A stretch of 64,000 bases of DNA from Burkholderia sp. S171 (GCF_009766085.1 NZ_LMUF01000011.1:83319-147318); one strand, 5' to 3'. Shown: positions 25,954 to 35,982, numbered from the stretch's first letter. Made by a program: numbers and translations. The notes: generated by a model from the letters alone, not told the origin.

Positions 25954-28155
25954 TCAATGCAACTGCCGGTAGATCTGCTCGGCGAGCGCCTGCGAAATGC
26001 CTTCGACGCTCGCCAGATCCTCCACGCTCGCCGCCTGCACCCCGCGCAAACCGCCGAAACGCGACAGTAGCTTCTGACGCCGTTTCGCGCCGATTCCCTC
26101 CAGTTCCTCAAGCCGTGATGTCTGCCGCGTCTTCGCCCGTTTCGCGCGCATGCCGGTAATCGCAAAGCGGTGCGCTTCGTCGCGAATCTGCGCGACCAGC
26201 ATCAGCGCCGCGCTCTCCTTGCCCAGTTCGAGCGGGGCGCGGCCATCGGCGAAAATCAGGGTTTCGAGGCCCACCTTGCGCCCTTCCCCCTTCGCCACGC
26301 CGACCAGCATGCTGTCATCGAGGCCCAGTTCGGCGAACACTTGCCGCGCGATCTCGACCTGGCCCTTGCCACCATCGATCAACACGATATTCGGCAAGCG
26401 GCCGCCCGATGGCACCGGTTCAGCGACATCGGCTTCGGCGGGACTGGCCGGTTCTAACTCTGCTTCCACTTGCGTTTCGGCGTCCGACGCCACCTCTTCC
26501 ACCGCTTCCTGCTGCGGTTCATCAACAGCTCGCGCCGCGGCCTGCGCCAGCATCTTCTCGTAGCGGCGCGTGAGAACCTGGCGCATGGCGGCGTAATCGT
26601 CACCGGGCGTGATGCCGGTGATGTTGTAGCGCCGATATTCGGCCGACTGCATCTTGTGATGGTGATACACCACGCACGATGCCTGCGTCGCTTCGCCCAT
26701 CGTGTGGCTGATGTCGAAACATTCGATCCGCAACTGCGCGAGATCGGCCATTTCAAAGCTCAGCGTGTCGGCGAGAGATCGCGTGCGAGCCTGCTGCGAA
26801 CCCTGTTCAGACAGCAAGCGTGCAAGCGCAAGCTTTGCATTCGATTCAGCCATCGACAGCCACGCGCGCTTCTGTCCCTGCGGCTGACGCAGCACCACGA
26901 CCTTGTGCCCCGCCTGTTCGATCAGCAGATCGACGAGTTCGCGGTTCGTCGGAGCGTGGCTCACCACCAGCACCGGCGGCACGCGATTGCCGATGTAATG
27001 CTGGGCGATAAACGCCTCCAGCACTTCAGCTTCGAGCGCTCCCTGACGTTCCGATTCCGTCGCGTCATGCAGCGGCGCGTCGCCGGTTTCGGCAATCTCC
27101 TCCTGCATTTCATCTGTCGTGGCGTGGGCCTCGAACGCCTGCTCGCGCGCCGCGAGCGTGCCGGCCGGCAACGTGATTGCATCAGCTTGCGCATCGACTT
27201 GTTCGATGACGATATTCGCCACGCCCTCCACGAAGTCATCGCCGGCAAGCTCTTCCGGCATCGCATCTTCTATGGCCAACGCCGCTTCTACGTGCGTCGG
27301 GAAATAGGCCTTATCGCCGAGATGCCGGCCGCCGCGCACCATCGCGAGATTCACGCAGACCTTGCCGCCCAGCGCTGCGACCGCGAGGATATCGACGTCG
27401 TTATCTCCGCCTACCTCAATGGCCTGCTGATGCAGCACCGTGGACAGCGAGCTCATCTGGTTACGCACGGCCGCGGCCTGTTCGAACTTGAGATCGGCGG
27501 CGAACGCGTGCATCTTCTGCTCGAGTTCCTTCATCACTTCGCCCTGGCGTCCGAGCAGGAAGCGCGATGCGTTCGACACATCGCGGGCGTAATCTTCGTC
27601 GTTGATCAGCCCGACGCACGGCCCGGTACAACGCCCGATCTGATGCAGCAAACAAGGTCGCGTACGATTGGTGAAGACGGAATCTTCGCAGGTGCGCAAC
27701 TGGAATACGCGCTGCAGGATCTGGATACTTTCGCGCACCGCCCACGCGCTCGGGAACGGCCCGAAGTACTGATTCTTCTTGTCAACACCGCCACGGTAAT
27801 ACGCCATGCGCGGAAACTTATGGCCGGTAAGCTTCAGATACGGATACGACTTGTCGTCGCGAAACAGGATGTTGTAGCGCGGCGCGAGCGCCTTGATCAG
27901 ATTATTCTCAAGCAACAGCGCTTCAGCTTCGGACCGCGTGACGGTGGTTTCAATTTTGCGGATGCGCGTGACCATCATCGCGATGCGCGGAGAAAGCAAT
28001 GTCTTCGTAAAATAGCTCGACACGCGTTTTCTCAGGTCGCGCGCCTTACCGACGTACAGCACGTTGCCCTGTTCGTCGTAGTAGCGGTACACGCCCGGCA
28101 GGTGCGGCAACTGAGCCAGGCTTTTTTTGGGGTCGAAAACGTCGGAGTCTGTCAT
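25954..28155 (-). CDS. uvrC: UvrABC excinuclease subunit C
   Basis: UvrC makes both incisions in nucleotide excision repair. The protein is 733 residues, about 120 longer than E. coli UvrC (610). Domains in order: GIY-YIG nuclease (about 16-95, [22 protein letters not shown]), a Cys-containing region ([13 protein letters not shown], 168-180), UVR motif (about 204-240), the RNase H-like nuclease with Asp481 in ECFDISH, Asp594 in LIDGGKG and His662, and a C-terminal helix-hairpin-helix pair (about 683-733). The additional length lies in two acidic inserts at about 290-378 and 542-586. The reading frame is intact. Confidence 0.96.
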   Translation of the reverse strand: MTDSDVFDPKKSLAQLPHLPGVYRYYDEQGNVLYVGKARDLRKRVSSYFTKTLLSPRIAMMVTRIRKIETTVTRSEAEALLLENNLIKALAPRYNILFRDDKSYPYLKLTGHKFPRMAYYRGGVDKKNQYFGPFPSAWAVRESIQILQRVFQLRTCEDSVFTNRTRPCLLHQIGRCTGPCVGLINDEDYARDVSNASRFLLGRQGEVMKELEQKMHAFAADLKFEQAAAVRNQMSSLSTVLHQQAIEVGGDNDVDILAVAALGGKVCVNLAMVRGGRHLGDKAYFPTHVEAALAIEDAMPEELAGDDFVEGVANIVIEQVDAQADAITLPAGTLAAREQAFEAHATTDEMQEEIAETGDAPLHDATESERQGALEAEVLEAFIAQHYIGNRVPPVLVVSHAPTNRELVDLLIEQAGHKVVVLRQPQGQKRAWLSMAESNAKLALARLLSEQGSQQARTRSLADTLSFEMADLAQLRIECFDISHTMGEATQASCVVYHHHKMQSAEYRRYNITGITPGDDYAAMRQVLTRRYEKMLAQAAARAVDEPQQEAVEEVASDAETQVEAELEPASPAEADVAEPVPSGGRLPNIVLIDGGKGQVEIARQVFAELGLDDSMLVGVAKGEGRKVGLETLIFADGRAPLELGKESAALMLVAQIRDEAHRFAITGMRAKRAKTRQTSRLEELEGIGAKRRQKLLSRFGGLRGVQAASVEDLASVEGISQALAEQIYRQLH

Positions 28156-28297
28156 GCAGGGATGATGGCGGGGAGCGCGTCTCTTGGGATCAGCAAATTG
28201 ATTTTATTGGATTCGAGCGGAGCATGGATGAAGCAAGGTGCCCGAGTTACCCGAGCAATACGCCGGCAAGGACTCTGAGCCAGGCAAGCTCCTGACT

Positions 28298-28319
28298 CAA
28301 CCGTAACGCAACCGTAACC
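28298..28319. repeat. Two 11-bp repeats of CAACCGTAAC in the uvrC/earP divergent region
   Basis: CAACCGTAAC occurs at 28298 and again at 28309, giving GTAAC-N6-GTAAC with an 11-bp period. It lies in the 268-bp space between the divergent uvrC and earP starts and could be a regulator site. No other structure is evident in that space. Confidence 0.5.
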
Positions 28320-28423
28320 CAGCGCGACGCGCGAATCGCTATCCTTAAAAGCGCCAGTTTAGTTCAAACCGCCGCCCACCATTCTTCGCCATTCATTAGC
28401 GGTTCATCGCCGCTCTATTGCCC

Positions 28424-29626
28424 ATGCCGTCTTCATCCGAACCATTGCCGGCTGCCTCCGGCCACGCCAGCGTCGACACCGGCGCTCCGGCCACCAACAT
28501 CGCGTGCGATATTTTCTGCGCGGTCATCGACAATTTCGGCGACATCGGCGTCTGCTGGCGGCTCGCGCGCCAACTGGCCAGCGAACACGACTGGCAAGTG
28601 CGGCTTTTCGTCGATGACCTCAAGGCCTTTCATGCGCTCTGCCCCGCCGTCGATCCCGCACTTGAGCGCCAAAGCGCGGCGGGCGTGATGATCGAGCACT
28701 GGCACGCGCCGTCGCATGCCGGCGACACGCTGCGGATCGCCGATGTCGTGATCGAGGCGTTCGGCTGCGAATTGCCGGCGGTGTACGTAGGCGCAATGGC
28801 ACGCCGCGAGAACAAGCCCGTGTGGGTGAATCTCGAATACCTGAGCGGGGAGGACTGGGTCGCGGATTTTCATCTGAGACCGTCACCGCATCCGCGCTAC
28901 GCGCTCGACAAGACGTTCTTTTTTCCCGGCCTGGGCCCCGGCACCGGTGGCGTCCTGAAAGAGCGCGCACTGGATGCCGAGCGCGAGGCGTTTGATCGCG
29001 ATGCCTGGTGGCGCGCGCGCGTCGGCATCGCGCCGCCGCCGTCCGGGACGACCGTCATTTCCCTGTTCGCGTACGAAAATCCCGCCATCGATACGCTGCT
29101 TGAACAATGGCGCGATTCCGCGACGCCAGTTGCGTTGCTCGTGCCGGAAGGACGCATTTCCGGGGCGGTGGCCCGATTTTTCGGACTGCCGGACTTTCAG
29201 GCGGGGGCGAAGGCGACAAGCGGATCGCTTTCGGCTTACGCGCTGGGTTTTGTCGAACAGCCGCTTTTCGATGCCCTGCTCTGGGCCGCCGACCTGAATT
29301 TCGTGCGCGGCGAGGATTCGTTCGTGCGGGCGCAATGGGCGCAAACGCCGTTTGTCTGGCACATCTACCCGCAAGGCGACGACGCCCATCTGCCGAAACT
29401 CGACGCCGCCCTCGCACACTACGCGAAGGGCTTGCCGGACCAGGCGCGAACCTCGCTCGAACGCTTCTGGCATGCGTGGAACGGCGCGGGCACGCCGGAC
29501 TGGGACGATTTCTGGCAAAACCGCGCGCTGCTGGAACGGCGCGCCGCGGATTGGGCAACGGAACTGGCAAGCGTTGGCGATCTGGCTGGAAATCTGGCGG
29601 AATTCGCGAAAACTCAGTTAAAATAA
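28424..29626 (+). CDS. earP: EF-P arginine rhamnosyltransferase
   Basis: EarP uses dTDP-L-rhamnose to rhamnosylate Arg32 of elongation factor P, activating it for relief of polyproline stalling. The protein is about 400 residues. It has the hallmark N-terminal DIFCAVIDNFGDIGVCWRLARQL, in which the Asp and Phe residues take part in catalysis and binding, NLEYLSGEDW, FFFPGLGPGTGG, and the nucleotide-binding region NFVRGEDSFVRAQWA. An ATG at 28424 is used; a TTG two codons earlier is possible. efp follows 200 bp downstream, the diagnostic pairing. Confidence 0.97.
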   Translation: MPSSSEPLPAASGHASVDTGAPATNIACDIFCAVIDNFGDIGVCWRLARQLASEHDWQVRLFVDDLKAFHALCPAVDPALERQSAAGVMIEHWHAPSHAGDTLRIADVVIEAFGCELPAVYVGAMARRENKPVWVNLEYLSGEDWVADFHLRPSPHPRYALDKTFFFPGLGPGTGGVLKERALDAEREAFDRDAWWRARVGIAPPPSGTTVISLFAYENPAIDTLLEQWRDSATPVALLVPEGRISGAVARFFGLPDFQAGAKATSGSLSAYALGFVEQPLFDALLWAADLNFVRGEDSFVRAQWAQTPFVWHIYPQGDDAHLPKLDAALAHYAKGLPDQARTSLERFWHAWNGAGTPDWDDFWQNRALLERRAADWATELASVGDLAGNLAEFAKTQLK

Positions 29627-29651
29627 GCGGTTATCCAACGGCTTGCAGTCC

Positions 29652-29689
29652 GGAACGCCATCAGTTCCGAACGAATTCCACAGTGGAAT
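29652..29689. promoter_or_regulatory. Two inverted repeats between earP and efp
   Basis: GGAAC-N7-GTTCC (29652-29668) is followed by the near-perfect palindrome ATTCCACAGTGGAAT (29675-29689). They lie 138-175 bp upstream of efp and may mark an efp promoter operator or an attenuating hairpin. Confidence 0.4.
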
Positions 29690-29826
29690 AAGCACGTGGA
29701 CTAGCCAGTGAAGCGGCCATAAGCGGGCCATCGCCCGGGTTGGAGATCAATCGAATTTCCGCCATGAGCCGGCCGTCGACACTGCAGCGATCAGGCTCCC
29801 ATTTTCGTACAGGACAGTTTTTTAAT

Positions 29827-30384
29827 ATGAAGACCGCACAAGAACTCCGCGTCGGCAACGTCGTGATGATCGGCAGCGATGCCATGGTCGTGCTGAAGGC
29901 CGAATACAACAAATCCGGCCGCAATTCCGCGGTCGTGAAGATGAAGTTCCGCAACCTGCTGTCCACCGGCAACATGGAATCGGTGTACAAGGCCGACGAC
30001 AAGTTCGACGTCGTCCAGCTCGACCGCAAGGAAGTGACGTACTCGTACTTCGCCGACCCCATGTACGTATTCATGGACGCCGACTACAACCAGTTCGAAG
30101 TCGAAGCCGACATGATGGGCGACGCCCTGCACTACCTCGCAGACGGCATGCCGTGCGAAGTGGTGTTCTACAACGAGAAAGCCATCTCGGTAGAACTGCC
30201 GACCTCGCTGGTCCGCGAGATCATCTATACAGAACCGGCCGTGAAGGGCGACACGTCGTCAGGCAAGGTTTTGAAGACCGCCAAGCTCGCCACGGGTTTC
30301 GAACTGCAAGTGCCGCTGTTCTGCAGCATCGGCGACAAGATCGAAATCGATACGCGTACCAACGAGTATCGCAGCCGCGCATAA
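29827..30384 (+). CDS. efp: Elongation factor P
   Basis: EF-P binds between the P and E sites of the ribosome and rescues stalling at consecutive prolines. The 185-residue protein has the three-domain EF-P fold with the loop [13 protein letters not shown]; counting from the ATG at 29827, the modified residue is Arg32, matching the EarP pathway rather than the lysine-modifying EpmA/EpmB route. An upstream in-frame start at 29740 is not needed. A strong terminator follows at 30441. Confidence 0.98.
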   Translation: MKTAQELRVGNVVMIGSDAMVVLKAEYNKSGRNSAVVKMKFRNLLSTGNMESVYKADDKFDVVQLDRKEVTYSYFADPMYVFMDADYNQFEVEADMMGDALHYLADGMPCEVVFYNEKAISVELPTSLVREIIYTEPAVKGDTSSGKVLKTAKLATGFELQVPLFCSIGDKIEIDTRTNEYRSRA

Positions 30385-30440
30385 GGCTTCGGCCGGCCGG
30401 CTGCCAAAGCTGGCTTGCGCGCTCCACGTAAAAGAGAATC

Positions 30441-30474
30441 AAAGAAAGCGCCCTTCGGGGCGCTTTTTCTTTTT
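30441..30474 (+). terminator. Rho-independent terminator of efp
   Basis: Stem AGCGCCC/GGGCGCT with a TTCG tetraloop, extended by AAAGAA/TTTTTCTTT pairing and a T run. It sits 57 bp beyond the efp stop. Confidence 0.95.
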
Positions 30475-30667
30475 GCTGAACATTATTGCCAATTCAGGCA
30501 AACTTTACCGGACCGTTTCTCGAAATTTCCGGCTGATTCGGGCATGCGACGCGATCTTGACTGCTAATTCCTTGATTTTTCATAGATGTGACGATGGCAT
30601 GAAACCTGCTCCGCTAGTTGTGACCGCGCTGTGACGGCGTCGAATTTTCCAACAACAATACGCGACC

Positions 30668-31003
30668 ATGCCAATTACAAAAACCGTTCTCGCTCGTCTT
30701 GTTCTTGCTGTTTCATGTGCCTTACCCGTCATCGCGATCACTGCCGGATGTTCGTCGACACCCACACAGGAATCGGCTGGCGAATACACCGCCGACTCCG
30801 CGCTGACCGCCAAGGTGAAAGCCGCATTACTCACTGATCCGGGCCTGAAGTCGCTGGCGGTGAGTGTGACGACGTATCGGGGTGAAGTGCTGTTGACGGG
30901 ATTTGTGAATTCGCCGGACCAGATTCAAAAAGCGGTAGCGGTCGCCCATGGCGTCGAAGGCGTGCAGTCGGTCAAAAACGAACTGAACGTTAAGCCGCAA
31001 TAG
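30668..31003 (+). CDS. BON-domain lipoprotein
   Basis: The 111-residue protein has a lipoprotein signal with the lipobox ITAGC and then one BON domain (about 40-108) with the pattern LTAKVKAALLTDPGLKSLAV, TYRGEVLLTGFVNSPDQ and AHGVEGVQSVKNEL. BON proteins of the OsmY/DolP kind bind phospholipid and act in the periplasm or outer membrane during envelope stress. It stands alone, about 280 bp after efp. Likely mature at the inner leaflet of the outer membrane, as the residues after Cys are Ser-Ser. Confidence 0.88.
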   Translation: MPITKTVLARLVLAVSCALPVIAITAGCSSTPTQESAGEYTADSALTAKVKAALLTDPGLKSLAVSVTTYRGEVLLTGFVNSPDQIQKAVAVAHGVEGVQSVKNELNVKPQ

Positions 31004-31300
31004 AACGCGGACGGGCTGAGCGATTGCGTCGGGAGCAAGTCGTGCTTAGACGCTTAGACCCGGCTCAGACAAATCCGCCGCAACCGGAAATACCCAGAAC
31101 ACATCAGGAAGTGCAGGACAAAGACCCCGCAGCGTTGAGAGAGGGCTGGAACCTTCGGCGAGCACTGACACCTTGACGTGTCATCCCGCCAACAGCTCTC
31201 GCCGACGCGGCTCGGCATCGAGGCGTCCGCCGCTGGATTTCGCCATTGGAGGCGAGCAGCGCGGAACGAATTTCAGACCATTTAATACGTTGTGTCCGCC

Positions 31301-32683
31301 ATGCCACACGCTTTGATTGTCGAAGACGATCCCAATAGCCTTTCCGGCCTGTCCGCCATCCTCGCGGCAGACGGTTTTTCCGTCGATACCGCGACTACGC
31401 TCGCCGAAGCGCGCTCTGCCCTGACGCGCTTCATCCCGGACGTCGTGCTGGTCGACCTGAACCTGCCCGATGGCAGCGGTCTCGACCTCCTCCACAACCT
31501 GCCGGCGCACCCGCCCGGTGGCGCGCTGCCTGTGATTGTGATGACGGGTAACGCGACGGTGGAGAGCGCTATCGAGGGCTTGCGGCAAGGGATCTGGGAT
31601 TACCTGCTGAAGCCGGTCAACATTCCGCGCCTGCGCAGCTTGCTCGCCCGAATTCCGCGCCCTTACGAGTTGACGGAAGAAGTACGGGCATTGCGCTCCA
31701 CGCTGCGCGAACTAGGCCATTTTGGCGGCTTGCTTGGGCGCAGCGGTGCGATCCAGCATGTCTACGATCTGATTGAACACACCGCGCCTACGGAAGCGGC
31801 TGTGTTGATTTGCGGCGAAAGCGGCACGGGCAAGAAAGTGGCCGCTCGCACGCTGCATGAGATGAGCCGGCGCCGCAAAGGCCCGTTCGTTGCGTTCAAC
31901 TGCGCCGCGGCCAACGAGACCAGCAATCGCTCGATGGAAAGCCTGATGTTCGGCCACGAACGCGGTGCGTTTGCCGGCGCGGAGAACCGTGAACCCGGCT
32001 TGCTTGAGCAAGCGGGTGGCGGGACGCTGTTCCTCGATCAGATCGACGCATTGCCGATCTCGCAGCAGGAAGCGCTGCTGCGCGCGCTCGACTCGCAAAC
32101 CTTCATGCGCGTGGGCGGCAGCAACAAGATTGTGACGGACTTCCGCCTGCTGGCGGCAACGCGCACGCCGGTGAAAGACGCCGTCGCCGATGGCAAATTG
32201 CGTGAGGATCTGTTCCTGCGCCTGAATGCGTCGTCGATTGCCTTGCCGCCCTTACGCGACCGGGGCGACGACATTGCCTTGCTGGCCGAGCATTTCGTCG
32301 ATGAATTGAATCGCGAGAACCACGTGAGCGGCATCACGAGCGGCGCGCCCAAACGCGTGAGCCCCGATTTCATTCGCGAATGCCTCGCGACCGAATGGCC
32401 CGGTAATGTGCGTGAACTACGCGAGCGGGTACGCCGCGCGTATCACGCATCCGGCGATGTCATCGAAACCTTGCGTGCCGATGAGCATGGCGGCACAGGC
32501 GGACGCGGACTCAATGGCAGCAGCGTGCAGGTAACGGTGGGCACGGCGCTCGCCGATGTCGAAGACATGCTGATTCGTGCAACGCTGGAGGCGGTGGGCG
32601 GCACGCGCCACCGCGCGGCGACGCTACTCGGGATCAGCCCGAAGACGCTTTACAACAAGCTCCAGCGCATGAAGCTGGAGTGA
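31301..32683 (+). CDS. NtrC-family response regulator with degenerate sigma-54 motifs
   Basis: The 460-residue protein has a receiver domain (1-115, phospho-acceptor Asp52 in VVLVDLNLPDGSG, Lys in LLKPVN), an AAA+ domain (about 145-370) and a Fis-type HTH (HRAATLLGISPKTLYNKLQRM). The AAA+ motifs are altered: GESGTGKK instead of GESGTGKE, GAFAGA at 222-227 instead of GAFTGA, and Walker B LFLDQID with Gln247 replacing the catalytic Glu. These predict poor sigma-54 contact and poor ATP hydrolysis, so it may act as a plain DNA-binding regulator. No histidine kinase gene lies beside it. ATG 31301 is chosen over GTG 31292. Confidence 0.88.
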   Translation: MPHALIVEDDPNSLSGLSAILAADGFSVDTATTLAEARSALTRFIPDVVLVDLNLPDGSGLDLLHNLPAHPPGGALPVIVMTGNATVESAIEGLRQGIWDYLLKPVNIPRLRSLLARIPRPYELTEEVRALRSTLRELGHFGGLLGRSGAIQHVYDLIEHTAPTEAAVLICGESGTGKKVAARTLHEMSRRRKGPFVAFNCAAANETSNRSMESLMFGHERGAFAGAENREPGLLEQAGGGTLFLDQIDALPISQQEALLRALDSQTFMRVGGSNKIVTDFRLLAATRTPVKDAVADGKLREDLFLRLNASSIALPPLRDRGDDIALLAEHFVDELNRENHVSGITSGAPKRVSPDFIRECLATEWPGNVRELRERVRRAYHASGDVIETLRADEHGGTGGRGLNGSSVQVTVGTALADVEDMLIRATLEAVGGTRHRAATLLGISPKTLYNKLQRMKLE

Positions 32684-32769
32684 TTTGTACGTTGGTTGCA
32701 ACAAGCCGCTCGTTCTTGCGTTTTTCAGAACCAGCGGCTTTTTTTATAGTTAGCTACGCTAGACGCGCT

Positions 32770-33807
32770 TCAGCCCAGCGCGCTTTTCACCAGCGCCAGC
32801 GCCTGCTGATACTCCACCTGCGCCATGAGCTTGCCCCAGCGCCACGCGCGGCCTCGTGGCCGCATCCGGCGCAAGCGAGTCTGCGATGCCTTCGTCTGCA
32901 CGAACGTAAGCCGGTCCAGCACCTTCTCCGCTTCGTCCGGCTGATTGCAGATCAGCACCATGTCGCAGCCTGCCGTGAGCGCCGCCGTGGCCGCTTCGGT
33001 TAGCGTTCCGCCGGCGCGGGCGGCTTCCATCGAAAGATCGTCGCTGAAAATTGCGCCGTTGAAACCGAGCTTGCCCCGCAAGATGTCCTGCAGCCAGACG
33101 CGCGAAAAGCCCGCGGGTTTCTCATCGACCTGCGGGTAAATCACGTGCGCCGGAATCACTGACGCCAAGGACATGCCCAACCAGTCGTACGGTTTGCTAT
33201 CGGCGGCGAGGATGTCCTCGAGCGAACGGTCGTCCACAGGCATGGCCACATGCGAATCCGCCGATGCAAACCCATGCCCCGGAAAATGCTTGCCGCAATT
33301 GGCCATGCCGGCGAGCGCGAGACCGTGGTTCAGACTCTTCGCGAGCATCGTCACCACGCGCGGGTCGCTATGCAACGCACGATCGCCGATCACCTTCGAG
33401 TGCCCGTAATCGAGATCGAGCACGGGCGTAAAACTCATGTCGACGCCACACGCCCGCAGTTCCGCCGCGAGTACATACCCGAACGCGGTCGCGGTTTTCG
33501 TCGCCAGCAACACGTCGCGGTCCCACAGCGCGCCGAGCTTCCCCGGCGCGGGCAGAACGGTGAAGCCATCGGTACGAAAACGCTGCACGCGGCCGCCTTC
33601 GTGATCGACGGCAATCAGGATGTCGTCACGAACCGCGCGAATTGCATCGGTCAGCGCGACGAGTTGCGCGCGATCCTGGAAATGCCGTGCGAAGAGGATG
33701 ATGCCGCCGGTCATCGGATGGTCGATACGACGAATATCGGCGTCGGAGAGCGTGGTGCCGGCCACGTCGAGCATGACCGGCCCGGGAATGCGTTTTAACG
33801 AGTTCAA
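32770..33807 (-). CDS. nagZ: Beta-N-acetylhexosaminidase
   Basis: NagZ removes GlcNAc from anhydromuropeptides during cytoplasmic peptidoglycan recycling, producing ligands relevant to beta-lactamase induction. The 345-residue GH3 enzyme has VDHEGGRVQRFR, KHFPGHGFASADSH (the loop with the His/Asp catalytic dyad) and the nucleophile in IFSDDLSM. The best start is a TTG at 33807, since the family begins just before PGPVMLDV; no ATG precedes that segment. It is the last gene of the long minus-strand run, 16 bp after acpS. Confidence 0.95.
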   Translation of the reverse strand: MNSLKRIPGPVMLDVAGTTLSDADIRRIDHPMTGGIILFARHFQDRAQLVALTDAIRAVRDDILIAVDHEGGRVQRFRTDGFTVLPAPGKLGALWDRDVLLATKTATAFGYVLAAELRACGVDMSFTPVLDLDYGHSKVIGDRALHSDPRVVTMLAKSLNHGLALAGMANCGKHFPGHGFASADSHVAMPVDDRSLEDILAADSKPYDWLGMSLASVIPAHVIYPQVDEKPAGFSRVWLQDILRGKLGFNGAIFSDDLSMEAARAGGTLTEAATAALTAGCDMVLICNQPDEAEKVLDRLTFVQTKASQTRLRRMRPRGRAWRWGKLMAQVEYQQALALVKSALG

Positions 33808-33823
33808 ATTGAGTACGAGAAAG

Positions 33824-34267
33824 TCAGGGGGTTTTTGTTGCCGTGTTTGGTTCTGCGTTTGCGGGAGGCGTTACACCCGTTTCCGCGATGACAAACGACA
33901 CCGCGTAATCGCGTTCATCGGTGATGGTGACCTGGGCGGTAATACCGCGCACCGCCATCCAGTCAGCGAGTTCTCCCGACGCGACAATCTTCGGCTTGCC
34001 GCTCGGCTCGTTGAGCGTTTGCAGCGCGCGCCAGGTCATCGGCCAGTGCATGCCCAATCCGATTGCTTTCGAAAACGCTTCTTTCGCGGAAAAACGCGTC
34101 GCGAGAAAGGCGAGGCCGCGGACTTCGGAGCGCGCTTTACGCGCGTGGTAAATGCGCAGTTCGTCGGCCCCGAGCACCTTCTCGGCGAAGCGCCCTTTCG
34201 TGCGCTCCATCACGCCCGCCACACGGCTTACCTGAACGAGATCCGTGCCTATTCCGTAGATCGCCAT
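33824..34267 (-). CDS. acpS: Holo-[acyl-carrier-protein] synthase
   Basis: AcpS transfers 4'-phosphopantetheine from CoA to the serine of acyl carrier protein; its substrate AcpP is encoded at 47.7-47.9 kb. The 147-residue protein has the signature [12 protein letters not shown] with the metal-binding Asp and [17 protein letters not shown] with the conserved Glu. The C-terminal 20 residues after AVSFVIAE are a non-conserved Pro/Thr/Ala tail. It lies 30 bp after pdxJ, as in E. coli. Confidence 0.96.
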   Translation of the reverse strand: MAIYGIGTDLVQVSRVAGVMERTKGRFAEKVLGADELRIYHARKARSEVRGLAFLATRFSAKEAFSKAIGLGMHWPMTWRALQTLNEPSGKPKIVASGELADWMAVRGITAQVTITDERDYAVSFVIAETGVTPPANAEPNTATKTP

Positions 34268-34297
34268 CGTTGGGCCTGAGTTTGAGGTTGTCAGCGC

Positions 34298-35071
34298 TTA
34301 TCGCGATGCCGTCGCAGCGAGGCGCGACGCCACCATGATGGCCTTCATCTCGCGCACCGCGTTGTCCCAGCCGGCGAAGATGGCGTGCGCAACGATCGCA
34401 TGGCCGATATTCAATTCCACGATGCCTTCCAACGCCGCGATCGGCTGGACATTGGTGTAATGAAGACCATGCCCGGCGTTCACCTTGAGCCCAAGCGAAT
34501 TGCCGAAATCTACGCTACGCGCGACGCGCTCAAACTCTTTCTGACGGGTCGCTTCGTCGTGGGCTTCGGCATAACAGCCGGTATGCAATTCGATCACCGG
34601 TGCGCCGGCTTCATGCGCCGCGCGGATCTGCGTTTCATCAGCGTCGATAAACAGCGACACTCGCGCGCCCGCCTGACGCAACTGCTCACACGCGGCCTTC
34701 ACTGCGTTGAACTGGCCCGCGACATCCAGCCCGCCTTCGGTCGTCAATTCCTGACGCTTTTCCGGCACGAGACATACGTCATGCGGACGAACGCCACACG
34801 CGATATCCAGCATTTCCTGCGTCACCGCGCACTCAAGGTTCATGCGCGTTTTAAGCAGCGGACGCAACGCGAGGACATCGGCGTCGACAATATGCCGGCG
34901 ATCTTCCCGCAGATGCAGCGTGATGGCGTCCGCACCCGCTTCTTCGGCTTGCAGCGCGGCGCGGATCGGGTCGGGGTACGGCGTGCCGCGCGCATTGCGC
35001 AGCGTGGCAACGTGATCGATATTGACGCCGAGATCGATCACATTAGCGGGCGACGAAAGAAAGAAGCTCAT
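34298..35071 (-). CDS. pdxJ: Pyridoxine 5'-phosphate synthase
   Basis: PdxJ condenses 1-deoxy-D-xylulose 5-phosphate with 3-amino-2-oxopropyl phosphate to make pyridoxine 5'-phosphate. The 257-residue TIM-barrel protein has [16 protein letters not shown] at the start, [12 protein letters not shown], and HTGCYAEA with [14 protein letters not shown] near the end. The ATG at 35071 overlaps the recO stop by 4 bp; the open frame extends farther but inside recO. The pdxJ-acpS neighbourhood is standard. Confidence 0.97.
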   Translation of the reverse strand: MSFFLSSPANVIDLGVNIDHVATLRNARGTPYPDPIRAALQAEEAGADAITLHLREDRRHIVDADVLALRPLLKTRMNLECAVTQEMLDIACGVRPHDVCLVPEKRQELTTEGGLDVAGQFNAVKAACEQLRQAGARVSLFIDADETQIRAAHEAGAPVIELHTGCYAEAHDEATRQKEFERVARSVDFGNSLGLKVNAGHGLHYTNVQPIAALEGIVELNIGHAIVAHAIFAGWDNAVREMKAIMVASRLAATASR

Positions 35072-35982
35072 AGATTTTGCAGGTCGATCAGGATTTGACG
35101 GGTGGCGAGCGGCGTGCCGCCAAGATACACGTTCAGCAGAAAGCGCATCAACGTCTTGCTTTGCGCGGCCGTCTGCGGGCGGCTGTATTCGTCCTTCTCC
35201 ATATCGAGAAGGGTTTGCCCGGCGATCACCGGCCATTGCGACGGTACATCATCGGACGCGTCGCGCACCCCGCGTTCGGGATCGAAGACGTATTTTTGAT
35301 CGGCGAGAACCGGCTGGCGCGTAATGGTTTTATTCAATGCCATCGCGTAACCGGTTTCGCGCAGCAGCACACGTTCGAAGGAACGCAGCGCATGCAAGGC
35401 AGGCTCACCGTGCGCGAGACGCGACAGCGTCAGCACATAGTGATTGAACAACGCCGGATGCGCATCTTCGCGGGCGCAGAACTTGACGAGTAATTCGTTG
35501 ACGTAGAAGCCGCATAACAACGCGTCGCCAGCGAGGGGCAGCATGCCGCCGACCCATTCCGCCTGCGTCAAGGTGCGGACTTCGCCCTTCCCCGTCCACG
35601 ATAACCCCAGCGGCTGGAAAGTCTGCAGCACGCCGCGCAAGGCGGAATGCGGACGCTTGGCGCCTTTGGCGACGAGCGCGACGCGGCCGTGATCGCGGGA
35701 AAACACGTCGAGCACGAGACTGGTCTCACGATACGGATAGCTGTGCAGCACGAACGACGGTTGCTCGGCGATACGAAAATCCGAGCGCGGCGCGGCGCGC
35801 GGTGGTCGCGGGGCTTTGGGTTCTTTGGCTTCTTTAGGTGCGGCAGATTTCGCGGACGCAGACGCCGTCCGGCGCCTTTTCGGCGCGGGCGCTGACGGCT
35901 CGTCGGTGCTGAAGTTATCGTCGGCGAGCGGATCGGATTCTGCGTCGGAGGACTGGGTCATCCACGCGTCATTCGTACCCAT
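35068..35982 (-). CDS. recO: DNA repair protein RecO
   Basis: RecO, with RecR, loads RecA on SSB-coated gapped DNA in the RecFOR pathway. The 304-residue protein has the OB-fold start [23 protein letters not shown] at about residue 75, then [22 protein letters not shown], and a helical C-terminal domain. The first 70 residues are a Ser/Ala/Pro/Lys-rich extension not present in E. coli RecO (242). The ATG at 35982 overlaps the end of era by 14 bp; MTQ at 35961 is an alternative. Stop overlaps pdxJ by 4 bp. Confidence 0.94.
   Translation of the reverse strand: MGTNDAWMTQSSDAESDPLADDNFSTDEPSAPAPKRRRTASASAKSAAPKEAKEPKAPRPPRAAPRSDFRIAEQPSFVLHSYPYRETSLVLDVFSRDHGRVALVAKGAKRPHSALRGVLQTFQPLGLSWTGKGEVRTLTQAEWVGGMLPLAGDALLCGFYVNELLVKFCAREDAHPALFNHYVLTLSRLAHGEPALHALRSFERVLLRETGYAMALNKTITRQPVLADQKYVFDPERGVRDASDDVPSQWPVIAGQTLLDMEKDEYSRPQTAAQSKTLMRFLLNVYLGGTPLATRQILIDLQNL

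Noticed and set aside
25086..26159. Plus-strand open frame with repeated Glu-Ser-Gln-His units
   Set aside because: It is the antisense of pgsA read through the 15-bp tandem repeat; no coding evidence.
26470..28278. A 602-codon open frame on the plus strand
   Set aside because: Shadow of uvrC, whose GIY-YIG, RNase H-like and HhH domains are intact on the other strand.
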